From IMG/VR virus record IMGVR_UViG_3300021197_001283, positions 1 to 27,622 of that record: 27,622 nucleotides of DNA, one strand, 5' to 3'. A program made the position numbers and the translations under genes. Numbering within the stretch: the first letter of the stretch is position 1; the number at the start of each line of letters is the position of its first letter. The DNA comes from a virus. The notes beneath the pieces are model-generated. The model made no database searches, was not told the DNA's origin, and saw only the letters and a program-made list of their open reading frames with translations. Below are positions 6,705 to 15,080 of the stretch, piece by piece.

Positions 6705-8911
6705 TAATTTGTCCCCAGAGCCTTAAACCCATCACCATATATTATTACAGGTTTGCTTGCTTCATCGAGAGCGGCTTTAAAATCATTGTCTTTAAGATCT
6801 ATGGCCATGTCCCTAATTTGAATCAACGTTCGTCTATAAGGGATCATTGCTAACATTGAATTTCTAGCTTGAACCCCTTGTTCTGAAGAAATTGTGCCCG
6901 CGTAAGCTTTATTTACTAAATCTTCTGATAGGGCAATTTGTGCACCAATTACGGCTTGAACGGTATCTGCTTTTGCTATAAATTCCTCTCGACCAACAAA
7001 AGCACCTGTTCCTATATTTAAAGTTTTACCTAAGTCTTGAATTGCAGCAGTTAATTTTTGACCCTGTAAGCCAAATATTTCTCTTGCTTTAACTTGGCTA
7101 AGAGCATCGGTAAAACCAAATATTTGCCGTAATGCTGCTGCTTCTGGATTAGTTTGATTTCTTTCAAAAAGTCCTTGTAAACTAGTCATAACACTTGTTA
7201 GCGGAGAAGAAATACCTGTTAACGTATTAATTTCTTCTAAATATTTAGAATTAATCATGTCAGGAAGCCTCTTGGCATCAAGCTCTAATTGAGCCCTTAA
7301 TTTTTCACCATCAGAAACGTAAGCAAAAGCGGGTCCAAGTCGTTCAAGTCTTTCGTTATCCAACAATGTTCGAAGAGGTTTGTTTCTTGGAAATCTGTTC
7401 ATTAAAGCATTAATTGTTGTACTGTTTAAATTTCCGGTAGGAACAGTTCCGTTAACAATTTGTGTTTTTAATAAATTTAAATCTTGAGGTTTTACATTGT
7501 AATCGCTATCTGTCTTATAAAAAGGAAGATTGGGTAACCCTAAAGCCCCGTTCCCATCTAACGTACCACCGCCTATATTTGCAGTAAGAATATTAGTATG
7601 TCGTTTTATATAAGGGTTTTCATCACCTGTTTTAGCAGATTTTTTAGCAAATTTTTCAGCTTTAGCTCTTAACATGTCTAACTCTTGTTGAGCGTAAGTC
7701 CCCGCTTTTGACGATTCGTTTAAAACAAAACTTCTTGCTATGCTAGGATCGTCCTTAAATTTGTTTTTAACGTCGTCATAAGCTGCTTGACTGACGAAAG
7801 TAGTTTTAATTCCAGTAAGCGGGTCCACCGCAGTAACTGGTTTCCGGGCAACAGAATCAGAAATTATTCTCGGTAACGTAGCTTGGTCTCCATATTTTTT
7901 TTCTATTGCATTTTTAAAAGTTGGAAAGTTTTTTCGCAGAATGCTCTCGGTTCTGGTTTCATATTGTCCGACGTCGTTTTTTACAGTAAAAGTTACATTT
8001 TCATAAACCCTATCTTCAGTGTCGCCAGAAAGAGTTTCAAGCGACTTCGAAAGGAATTTTAATTGACTCCCCGGATTATCTTTTTGTATTTTTATCGCTT
8101 CTTCCCTGTTTTGGGTAACTATAAGTTGGTTGTTATCAGCATCAAATACCGTATATTCGTCCGGGCCTGATCCTGCTGAAGCTGTTTGAAGAGTACCAAC
8201 TGTGGTAACTTGAAAATCTTGATTTGGATAATCTTTTCTTTGTTCTTCGGCTTCGGCTGCAGTAGAGTAAGTACCAACTTGTTTTCCATCAACAAACACC
8301 GCGTAAGGTTTATTTGCTGATCCTGCTGGAGCTACTTGAACACTAGCATCTACTGTTTGTACAGAAAAGTTATCATTGTCTTTAAACTTGGCTTTAAGGT
8401 CATAAAGAGCTATAGGGTCTGTGCTTATATCTCTTTGTATAAAAGTTCCTTCGGGGGTTTGTTCTACTAAAGCGTAAAGTTTAGGTGTCTTAGTAGAAGC
8501 TTTCATACTTGCTATTTTTGTTTTTATGTCAGCTTCCGCTTTCTTGTCCGCGTCTCGAAGAGCCATAGCCCTCGTGCCTATAGCTAACTTACGTTGTTTC
8601 TCTGCGTCGATGGCCGCTTTGGATATAGCGCCTACGTTGCCAATAAAGTTGCTTGCTGCGGGTCCAAACTGTCCGGTAGAGCCGTAATCAAAAAGGTTTT
8701 TAGACAAGTTAAATAATATCTGAGATTGGTCGTACTCGCGGTCCGCGGCCCGTGAGCCGAGAAACGGTCTAAGCTCTTCGGCTGCCGTTTTCTGGTATTC
8801 TTCAACAGTCTGCTTCTTTGGAATTAGCGAGTTTAGCATTTCATAACCCGTTGTTGCACTAGACTGCCTATTATTTATGGCTTCCATCAATGCTTTTTCA
8901 AGCTCGTTCAT
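6704..8911 (-). CDS. Large virion protein with triplicated module, probable ejection protein
   Basis: This 735-aa protein starts at ATG 8911 with a 4-nt ATGA overlap with the gene before it. The N-terminal 140 residues are helical and Ala/Lys-rich. They are followed by three tandem modules of about 40-45 aa, at about 145-188, 202-238 and 252-288. Each begins with a strand such as YAVFVDGKQVGTY or YTVFDADNNQLIV, then a helix (AAEAEEQRKDYPN, REEAIKIQKDNPG) and a strand (FQVTTV, LKFLSK). The rest (about 290-735) is mixed helical and has no TM segment or catalytic motif that I recognise. Its position between other large virion proteins suggests an internal or ejection protein. The family is not named. 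Confidence 0.83.
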   Translation of the reverse strand: MNELEKALMEAINNRQSSATTGYEMLNSLIPKKQTVEEYQKTAAEELRPFLGSRAADREYDQSQILFNLSKNLFDYGSTGQFGPAASNFIGNVGAISKAAIDAEKQRKLAIGTRAMALRDADKKAEADIKTKIASMKASTKTPKLYALVEQTPEGTFIQRDISTDPIALYDLKAKFKDNDNFSVQTVDASVQVAPAGSANKPYAVFVDGKQVGTYSTAAEAEEQRKDYPNQDFQVTTVGTLQTASAGSGPDEYTVFDADNNQLIVTQNREEAIKIQKDNPGSQLKFLSKSLETLSGDTEDRVYENVTFTVKNDVGQYETRTESILRKNFPTFKNAIEKKYGDQATLPRIISDSVARKPVTAVDPLTGIKTTFVSQAAYDDVKNKFKDDPSIARSFVLNESSKAGTYAQQELDMLRAKAEKFAKKSAKTGDENPYIKRHTNILTANIGGGTLDGNGALGLPNLPFYKTDSDYNVKPQDLNLLKTQIVNGTVPTGNLNSTTINALMNRFPRNKPLRTLLDNERLERLGPAFAYVSDGEKLRAQLELDAKRLPDMINSKYLEEINTLTGISSPLTSVMTSLQGLFERNQTNPEAAALRQIFGFTDALSQVKAREIFGLQGQKLTAAIQDLGKTLNIGTGAFVGREEFIAKADTVQAVIGAQIALSEDLVNKAYAGTISSEQGVQARNSMLAMIPYRRTLIQIRDMAIDLKDNDFKAALDEASKPVIIYGDGFKALGTN

Positions 8912-10011
8912 ACAGCACCTGCCATCATAAGATTGCCTACGCCTTGCCCCATCGCGTTGGGGACGCCTTCGTCGGTTGCCATGTTTATGTCACCTGCCAT
9001 GTTTTGCATTAAACCGCCTACGCCGCTGTCCATAGGCGTATCACCTTGGGCCATCATAAGCGCGGGTTGAGTAAGGGCAAGTACCGACTCAGGAGTTGCT
9101 TGAGCATCCTGTAATCCAACAATGCCCGCCAACTCTTGGTAACGCTCCGATATAGGCATTTGGTCACCACGAATCGCGTTGATTACCGACTCCGCATCTT
9201 CTGCATTGTCTAGGTCTGTCATTACAGAACTTAGGTAATCGCGGCCCACGGCCTCTGCTTCGGTAGCGGCTTGTTGTTCCGCACCTTCCAACATTGTTGG
9301 GTCTACCTGCTCTACTAATGAGTCTAACCCTTGAGGGGCCGCCCCCATCATCATGTTAGGGTCCTGCATCACTTCGCCTCCGTCTGCCATTTGATTGTTT
9401 GTGTACTTATCATATATCGATGTTTTTGCTCCGCCCATTTTTACGCCGCGTATAGGGCCTGTTAAAAAATAGCCGTCTTCGTCTACAACTCCTGCGTCAA
9501 AAAAACGTTTAAAAATAGTTTCGTTCATTTCAGTAGGGTTAGCAAACCCTTGAGAAGCCGCCATGCTGTAAGCATTGTGGGGAAGACCCGCTCCCGGCAA
9601 TCTGTCCACGCCACTTGCGTCAGTATATCCAATAATTCTTCCAGAATCGTCTTTAATCGGTGTGGTGGTTATTTGTTCTCCATCTTTCATAAAACTAGGA
9701 GTTCTTCCCGATACCTGCCACCGTTGCTCATAAGTATTGTAATACTCTGGATTAAGGTCAGCAGAATCTGGAACGTAACCGCCGTAAGGCGTGGTTCCTG
9801 TTTGTTCTTGTGCAACGGAATTCGCCGTATAGGTTGGCGTTTCTTTATTTAGTGTAGAAAAAAGACCTTTAAATTCAGGCATTTTAATATTTCCTGAACT
9901 AAAATTAACGTCAGACGCACCACCGAAATTAACATTCGACGCACCACCAAAATTAACCGCAGCTTCTCCGCCGTTGTTAAAAAATAATGGCCTTGAAAGT
10001 ATGCTATTCAT
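8908..10011 (-). CDS. Virion-associated protein with N-terminal repeats, unknown
   Basis: This 367-aa protein begins directly after the previous stop (TAGATG). The N-terminus has three repeats of an 8-residue unit, VNFGGAS plus one (about residues 19-41). A middle part (about 75-200) is rich in Tyr, Gly and Asp. The C-terminal half is acidic and Ala/Met-rich, with many short Met/Gly stretches (MADGGEVMQDPNMMMGA; GVGNLMMAGAV at the end). The A-D-G-G-E-V type of motif is common in structural proteins of marine phages. There is no signal peptide or TM segment. It probably belongs to the same particle component as its neighbours on both sides, with which it overlaps or abuts. No function can be given from the sequence alone. 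Confidence 0.78.
   Translation of the reverse strand: MNSILSRPLFFNNGGEAAVNFGGASNVNFGGASDVNFSSGNIKMPEFKGLFSTLNKETPTYTANSVAQEQTGTTPYGGYVPDSADLNPEYYNTYEQRWQVSGRTPSFMKDGEQITTTPIKDDSGRIIGYTDASGVDRLPGAGLPHNAYSMAASQGFANPTEMNETIFKRFFDAGVVDEDGYFLTGPIRGVKMGGAKTSIYDKYTNNQMADGGEVMQDPNMMMGAAPQGLDSLVEQVDPTMLEGAEQQAATEAEAVGRDYLSSVMTDLDNAEDAESVINAIRGDQMPISERYQELAGIVGLQDAQATPESVLALTQPALMMAQGDTPMDSGVGGLMQNMAGDINMATDEGVPNAMGQGVGNLMMAGAV
9901..9957 (-). repeat. 24-nt in-frame tandem repeat (VNFGGASx)
   Basis: This coding repeat gives residues 19-37 of the 367-aa protein: two full copies of VNFGGAS plus one variable residue, and a third partial copy VNF. The copies differ at several third positions, so they look old rather than freshly slipped. 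Confidence 0.7.
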
Positions 10012-11118
10012 CTAAAATAGGTTTGCTTTCTTGGCTGCGGCACCCGCTGTAAGTGCCCCTAAACCGAAACCTGCAACCTGTTGAAATGGCGAAGCGTTCG
10101 ATCCGCTAGTAGTTGTAAACTGAGTAGAAGCTCCCGGATTGTTTTTATATATATCGCTTAAAAAACTGTAAAGCTTAAACGGATACTCTTGGTTTCCGGC
10201 TTCGTTAGCTCTTTGTGCGTCAAGTATAGACTGCTGATTTGATTGCTGCACACCACCTAGAGACATCAATGTGTTTACATCGGATAAGTTTAGCCTAGAA
10301 GCAAGTTCACCAATACCCGCTTGTTGTACTCCTATATTGGCTAGTTGAGATCCAATTCCTGCGGTAGACGTACCGATATTGGCTAACTGACCAATACCCG
10401 ATTGATCTAACGCACCGTATCGAAGACCGAGATCTCCCGTCATACCTGCGCCCTGTAACTGACGCGCCTTACTAGCCTCGAAAGCTTGTTGTGCAGCACG
10501 TTGAGCGTTTAAGTAACCTGCGTTTCTCATGTTTGCGGCAGTTCTACCCTGTTGATCTAAAACGTTTCTACCCATCTCAGATTCCATAATGCCGCTTCTA
10601 GCACCACCAAAGGCACCAGAAGAAACTGCATTTGCTCGACCTTGTAACGCTTGTATGTCTCCCTGTCGCTGTATGTCAGCCAACGCTTGTTGCACCGCAG
10701 CATCTTCATAGGGGTTCATAAAAGCAGCAGTTGAACTGGGGTCAAACGCCGCTCCGGTACCTTCTAACTGACTAAGGGCTGAGTCTCGATAAGTGTCATA
10801 CTTACCTATTCCGGCGGAAGCTTGTTGATAAGCTTCATTCATTATAGGCAAAGAAGCTCCGGTAACCGCATCCATTCCAGCTTGAACGCCTTGACCACCC
10901 GCCTGTAAGTAAGGAGAGTAAGCACCAATACCGCTTTTAGCTAAGTCAAAACCCGCGTTTTGCATTCCTGAAAAACCCGCTATTTGATAGTCTGCAGGGG
11001 TAATGCCTTTTTCTAAATTCTGTTTGACTAAATCGTTTACGCTATTAATTAACGCAATTCTTTTTGCTTCTAAACCGGGCGATTCCCGGTACTCTGTAAT
11101 TTGAGTCTCGGTAGTCAT
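10012..11118 (-). CDS. Ala/Gln/Gly-rich virion protein, possible ejection or tail component
   Basis: This 368-aa protein has a strong ribosome-binding site (AGGAGCGG before the ATG) and a TAATG overlap with the gene before it. The N-terminal 35 residues form a hydrophilic helix (ESPGLEAKRIALINSVNDLV). The central part contains FMNPYEDAAVQQALADIQRQ, followed by an Ala/Gly stretch (SSGAFGGARSGI). This pattern recurs in virion proteins of many marine phages. Residues about 240-290 repeat short Ile-Gly/Leu-Ala units (QLANIGTSTAGIGSQLANIG). The protein ends in a Gly/Ala-rich, weakly hydrophobic stretch. It is probably a long helical structural protein inside or below the portal. Placement between two other large virion genes supports this; the exact role is unknown. 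Confidence 0.8.
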   Translation of the reverse strand: MTTETQITEYRESPGLEAKRIALINSVNDLVKQNLEKGITPADYQIAGFSGMQNAGFDLAKSGIGAYSPYLQAGGQGVQAGMDAVTGASLPIMNEAYQQASAGIGKYDTYRDSALSQLEGTGAAFDPSSTAAFMNPYEDAAVQQALADIQRQGDIQALQGRANAVSSGAFGGARSGIMESEMGRNVLDQQGRTAANMRNAGYLNAQRAAQQAFEASKARQLQGAGMTGDLGLRYGALDQSGIGQLANIGTSTAGIGSQLANIGVQQAGIGELASRLNLSDVNTLMSLGGVQQSNQQSILDAQRANEAGNQEYPFKLYSFLSDIYKNNPGASTQFTTTSGSNASPFQQVAGFGLGALTAGAAAKKANLF

Positions 11119-12809
11119 TAAACCGCTCCTCCTTCAAAACGTCTCATCATTGCGTACATGTTGTTCATTCCTCTTTGTCGGCTACCGCCTCCTGCTCCGC
11201 GAACCGCGTCTGCGGTCATTACAAATTCACCGTCGGAAAGCATCGCCGGAACGTCGTCAGAGGTTCCTGTGCCCGGACCCGATATAGCTCCCATTCTTCT
11301 AGGAAAAGACGCTTCACCACCTCCTGCTGCGTATAAAGTAGGAACATACACATTTGAGTAGGTGTTAGGTGCGTTGTATGTGCTTGCATACGTTCTTGGG
11401 TCCATGTAGCCGTAAGCTTCTGGGTTTTCTGCATATAACTCTTCCCCTGTCGGACCCCGCTCTATTTCTTCTTCTTCTGGAACTTTAAAACCACCCGCTA
11501 ATGAAAACAGCCCTGTACCTATCGCAGCGGATGGTCCATATTTACGAAGCATACTTGGACCTGCTTTAGCCACTTCAGCAGAAATCTCTGCGGCGGTAGG
11601 TTGGACACCTAATGCACGCATATTTGCTACATATTTTTCCCCAGCAGCTTTTTTCATAAGTTCAACGTCCGCTGGAGATCCCCCTGTTAAATAGTCTCCT
11701 GTTCGTTGTAAGAAGTTCCTGCTTTCTCCAGCACCCGTAATTCCTCCGGTTGTCGAACTCGGTATTGAAACTTGAGAACCACCTACATTAAACCCAGTGC
11801 CACCTGATAGTGGTCGGGTATTACTTGTTATTGGGCCTGATGGAATACTATCCATCATGTTTACTGGGCGAACTGGACCCATGTTTATTTTAGGGCCAGC
11901 CGATATTTGTTGAGCGTTAGGACCTACTGGACCTGATGGAAGACCATCCACCATGTTCACTGGACGAACTTGGTTAGATGGACCAACAGGGGTAACTTGA
12001 GTTGGATTAGCCCCAGCTTGACCAAAAGTAGAAGGATCTGCTGTTAAATACTTAGTGCTAAATAGTTCTGCATTAGAACCGGGCATTAAACCTCGACCTA
12101 GTGCAGAGAATCTTGCTCCGGGTGAAGACAAAGCATTGCCTATACTAGAAGTAAAGCCTTCACCAAACCCAACACCACCCGGTTTCAAACCTTTGAATCC
12201 TCCGGCCAGTCCCGTGCCTAACCCTGCAACAGCGCCGGAAATAAGCGCAGATTTAAGCGATTTACCTAAACTTTTCCCTTGTATTAAACTGGCTATCCCT
12301 GATCCAACCATAGGGCCAAATATAGGACCTAAAGGGGTAAAACCAAGCGCAATGGGTAAAACAACAGGGGCAATCTTTTTAAATACTTTGACTACGCCCT
12401 TTACCGCTTTTTTAATTCCTTTAAAAATTTTCTTAAAAAAGAACTCAGGTTGACCCGTTACTGGGTTCAAACTGTTTAATTCGTTACCTATAACATAGCG
12501 TTCTGGCTCTAACCCCATTTCTTCCATTTGCTTAAACAACGTAGCTTTAAGCTTTGGGTTAGCATCAAAAATAGCTGTAGGTATAACGGTTTCGCCCTCT
12601 GCGGCGTGAACCATGTAGGTATCTTCGTTTCTTCCGAACTCCGATAATTTGTCGGCTACTTGCTGTACTTGGGCAATTCCAGAGCTAGGAATGGGTGTGT
12701 AATCGTCGTCATCTGCCCAATCCCCCACAGTCGCGGTCAAAAAAGAAGCTAATCCACCTTCGGGAACCGTAAACGGCTCGGGTCTTTCATACGCTACTGC
12801 TTGTGTCAT
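11118..12809 (-). CDS. Virion protein with cationic amphipathic and hydrophobic segments
   Basis: This 563-aa protein is the first gene after the only sizeable gap, with AAAGGTG before its ATG. An acidic N-terminus (about 1-65) leads to VHAAEGETVIPT (67-78). A strongly cationic amphipathic helix follows (about 124-147, FFKKIFKGIKKAVKGVVKVF), then hydrophobic Gly/Pro stretches (148-205, PVVLPIALGFTPLGPIFGP onward). The middle is Pro/Asn/Gly-rich with two copies of an approximately 32-aa repeat (281-312 and 313-344). The C-terminus carries SGPGTGTSDDVPAMLSDGEF and VMTADAVRGAGGG, a motif widely seen at the ends of phage tail or ejection proteins. The cationic helix plus hydrophobic segments would suit a membrane-interacting ejection protein; a tape-measure-like part is the alternative. 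Both ends carry a similar GE-x-V-h-(P/T) element. Confidence 0.85.
   Translation of the reverse strand: MTQAVAYERPEPFTVPEGGLASFLTATVGDWADDDDYTPIPSSGIAQVQQVADKLSEFGRNEDTYMVHAAEGETVIPTAIFDANPKLKATLFKQMEEMGLEPERYVIGNELNSLNPVTGQPEFFFKKIFKGIKKAVKGVVKVFKKIAPVVLPIALGFTPLGPIFGPMVGSGIASLIQGKSLGKSLKSALISGAVAGLGTGLAGGFKGLKPGGVGFGEGFTSSIGNALSSPGARFSALGRGLMPGSNAELFSTKYLTADPSTFGQAGANPTQVTPVGPSNQVRPVNMVDGLPSGPVGPNAQQISAGPKINMGPVRPVNMMDSIPSGPITSNTRPLSGGTGFNVGGSQVSIPSSTTGGITGAGESRNFLQRTGDYLTGGSPADVELMKKAAGEKYVANMRALGVQPTAAEISAEVAKAGPSMLRKYGPSAAIGTGLFSLAGGFKVPEEEEIERGPTGEELYAENPEAYGYMDPRTYASTYNAPNTYSNVYVPTLYAAGGGEASFPRRMGAISGPGTGTSDDVPAMLSDGEFVMTADAVRGAGGGSRQRGMNNMYAMMRRFEGGAV
11814..11969 (-). repeat. In-frame ~96-nt direct repeat in the 563-aa protein
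   Basis: Two copies of the sequence for VRP-V-N-M-(V/M)-D-(G/S)-(L/I)-PSGP lie 32 codons apart (residues 281-300 and 313-332). They form a Pro-rich linker and share most of their bases as well as residues. Confidence 0.7.
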
Positions 12810-12829
12810 TGAACTGCACCTTTATACAT

Positions 12830-12855
12830 AGGTTTGAACTCACTATAACAAACCT
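12830..12855. repeat. Inverted repeat (7-bp arms, 12-nt loop) over the putative -10
   Basis: AGGTTTG at 12830-12836 pairs perfectly with CAAACCT at 12849-12855. The dyad encloses the TATAGT element. It is AT-rich, and on the minus strand no T-run follows, so it looks more like a possible operator or mRNA hairpin than an intrinsic terminator. Confidence 0.4.
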
Positions 12856-12871
12856 TTAAATTAATCGCCAA
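12842..12871 (-). promoter_or_regulatory. Possible sigma70-type promoter for the ejection-protein block
   Basis: Reading the minus strand, TTGGCG (12871-12866) is followed after 18 nt by TATAGT (12847-12842), close to the TTGACA/TATAAT consensus. It lies in the 75-nt gap between the 99-aa and 563-aa genes, about 35 nt upstream of the 563-aa start, in the right orientation. Chance matches of this quality are common in AT-rich DNA. Confidence 0.35.
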
Positions 12872-12884
12872 CATACCTTTATCC

Positions 12885-13184
12885 TCACGAAATCGTTACT
12901 GTTACACTGCCCACGGCTCCCGTTCCACTAAGGCCGTCTGGGTTTGTCATTCTATTTAATGCTATCTTTAAAAAACCGTTTCTTTCGAACAACGCGCCTT
13001 CTTCTAAACCCGCATCACTGGTCGGTAGATTTGTCATGACCGCAGTGGTTGACCTCGACTGACCGGGATTTTGTACTTGGGCAACATATATAGCAAAAGA
13101 ACGAATTATATCCGCCATATAAGTAGAGTCGTAAGTTTGTGGTGGATTTGGAAAAAACGGTATAGTTAAATTTCTGCTAGACAT
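12885..13184 (-). CDS. Small conserved structural protein, unknown
   Basis: This 99-aa protein starts at ATG 13184 with GGGAGA as ribosome-binding site and shares TAATG with the gp10-like gene before it. It begins MSSRNLTIPFFPNPPQTYD, followed by a helix (ADIIRSFAIYVAQVQNPG). Beta-rich sequence fills the C-terminal half (EEGALFERNGFLKIAL; GAVGSVTVTIS at the end). There is no signal peptide or TM segment. Small proteins of this shape commonly follow the gp10-like gene in marine podoviruses. The tight coupling suggests that the two proteins work together in the tail hub, but no function is known to me. Confidence 0.8.
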   Translation of the reverse strand: MSSRNLTIPFFPNPPQTYDSTYMADIIRSFAIYVAQVQNPGQSRSTTAVMTNLPTSDAGLEEGALFERNGFLKIALNRMTNPDGLSGTGAVGSVTVTIS

Positions 13185-15079
13185 TATTGTCTCCCATCAG
13201 GGCGTATGTCCAAACGAGGTGAACCCAACCGCCACTGCGTTTCTGCGGTATTGCTTTCTACCTTTAAAGCAAACGCTCGACCTCGTAATCTTATATAAAC
13301 CTGTTCCGTAAACTGCTCTACTACGGTAGAAGAAGCTGCTGCGGTTTGAGACACAACACTTGCGTCACTCTGTAAGTAATTGCCGCCAGAGGAGTTTCTT
13401 GTTTTTAAAGTAAACGTTGCTTTAGGCGCACTAGTAGAAGGCGAGCCATCAAACGTAACATCAGGCAATAATCGTCTTAAAAAAACAAAGTTATTGCCAT
13501 CCCCTATATCTATCTGACTAGATTCTACGTGCGCGGATATAGCGCTAGGCGGCACTGTGCTGCCGTCGTCTAAACCAAATTCATGATTGTATAAGTAATG
13601 GTCAGTCCCTGCGGCCATTGGATAGGTGTTTATTCCCCGGTCTAACCATGCTGTCCGAGTTAAAGTTCCGTAATACCAAACTTTTTCTTGATAGTTAAAG
13701 ATAACGTAACGGTCGCAATCGGTTGCATCAGAGGAAGGATAAAACCACCATATTTCGTTAAAAGTAGAGTTTAACCCTGCAAACGCCTTGTCTTTTTGCG
13801 TTTCATTAAAATCGTTAAAAACATACGATCTAACGGAACAAGGGAGTTTTTGTACTCGACCATCGTAAGCATAAAAGTCTTCTACGCCCATCCAAAAAAC
13901 AACATCGTCTACCGCTTTGGCTGCGTTAGGTCCCATAATAGTTGTGTTTTCGGATATTTGATTAATGCCAAAAGTAAAAGGCGGACCTAAAAACTGCATA
14001 GCGTGTAACGAAACATCGGTAAAAACAAGTATTTGTTGTCGCGTTTCTACAGCACAAACTATTTCGGAACCAGAACTTATGGTTAGATCTCCTGCGGTAT
14101 TTGTTGCCAGTGCGTCCCATGTGTTTGCGCTTCCTTGGCTACTAAACCGTATAAGTAAAGGGTCTTGAGTTCCTACAGCCGTTTGAGGGTCGCAACCAAA
14201 AGCAATAATGTGTCGGTCTTGGTCAGAAACTATTACTTGTTTGGCTATAGTAGGGGTTCCAGTATCTGCGCCACTTAATTCAGTAAGAGCAACACCTCGA
14301 CCAAAAGCAGATGATTTTGCGCTAGTGTCCCAATAAAATATCCCGCCGTCTCTAATGTTATAGATTAGGTCTTCGCCAAAATTATCGTGAGTCCACAGGC
14401 GCATAGTTGAGGTAACACCTAGAGTACCGTCAGAGTCCCACGTATCTCGGCCCCACGTATCTGTTCCCCAACCTAAGTTGTAAACCACCGTATCTAAACC
14501 GACGTTTACTTGGTACGCCGCTGTAGTGCTTGTGCCGCCGTTACCCGTATCGCTGCTGTTAGCGTTTACTGTAGCACCCGAAGTGTTTTTAGCTGTTATT
14601 GTGTACGCATTAGCACTAACTACAGTGCTTACTTGATATTCTTGGTTCAATACTGCTGCTGTAATATTACCGCCTAAACTTGCGGCGCTTGCAAAAGTTA
14701 CAAAATCGTTTTGTACAGCGCCATGAGCATTGTCAGTTACTGTTATAGTAGGCGAGCCATTACTAGCTGAAAAAATGTTGTCTGTAGTAGAAGTTTTTCT
14801 TAATGGAGTTATGTCTTTGTATTGTTCTCCCGACAAAATATAATATTTTAAATGCGTTCCAACTCCGGTAAAAGTAGACCCGTTTAACGAAACAAACGTG
14901 TGTAAAGCACGAGCAGATCCTAAATAAACGTTGTCATTTTTTCGCACCCAACCGCCTATTTTTTCTGGGGTGCCGGAAGTAAAACGTACTTTATTACAAT
15001 CGTACCAACCGCCCTCATTGCTGTATGAAGTTATTTCTCTGTTGATACCCGGACGAAACTGTAACTTAGTTAAAGGCAT
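13184..15079 (-). CDS. P22 gp10-like tail accessory (packaged-DNA stabilisation) protein
   Basis: This is probably the homologue of P22 gp10, the beta-propeller hub that closes the tail below the gp4 ring and keeps packaged DNA in. The N-terminus (MPLTKLQFRPGINREIT) and the SNEGGWYDCNKVRFTSG stretch are typical of this family in marine phages. So are later motifs such as GWGTDTWGRDTWDSD, VETRQQILVFTDVSLHAMQF and a FWMG-x-EDFYAYDGRVQ propeller blade. Residues about 95-165 form an inserted beta-rich module (NIFSASNGSPTITVTD, NDFVTF, EYQVSTV, AYTITA), an add-on seen in several structural proteins. I prefer the second in-frame ATG (15079), 1 nt after the upstream stop with GGAAAA in place, over the upstream one at 15097. 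It gives 631 aa (P22 gp10 is 472 aa). Confidence 0.85.
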   Translation of the reverse strand: MPLTKLQFRPGINREITSYSNEGGWYDCNKVRFTSGTPEKIGGWVRKNDNVYLGSARALHTFVSLNGSTFTGVGTHLKYYILSGEQYKDITPLRKTSTTDNIFSASNGSPTITVTDNAHGAVQNDFVTFASAASLGGNITAAVLNQEYQVSTVVSANAYTITAKNTSGATVNANSSDTGNGGTSTTAAYQVNVGLDTVVYNLGWGTDTWGRDTWDSDGTLGVTSTMRLWTHDNFGEDLIYNIRDGGIFYWDTSAKSSAFGRGVALTELSGADTGTPTIAKQVIVSDQDRHIIAFGCDPQTAVGTQDPLLIRFSSQGSANTWDALATNTAGDLTISSGSEIVCAVETRQQILVFTDVSLHAMQFLGPPFTFGINQISENTTIMGPNAAKAVDDVVFWMGVEDFYAYDGRVQKLPCSVRSYVFNDFNETQKDKAFAGLNSTFNEIWWFYPSSDATDCDRYVIFNYQEKVWYYGTLTRTAWLDRGINTYPMAAGTDHYLYNHEFGLDDGSTVPPSAISAHVESSQIDIGDGNNFVFLRRLLPDVTFDGSPSTSAPKATFTLKTRNSSGGNYLQSDASVVSQTAAASSTVVEQFTEQVYIRLRGRAFALKVESNTAETQWRLGSPRLDIRPDGRQ

Positions 15080-15080
15080 T

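Noticed and set aside
12838-12847. ACTCACTATA on the plus strand, as in the T7 RNA polymerase promoter core
   Set aside because: It points against all genes, lacks the upstream TAATACG part and the GGG start, and occurs once. It also overlaps the reverse complement of the -10-like element. Likely chance.
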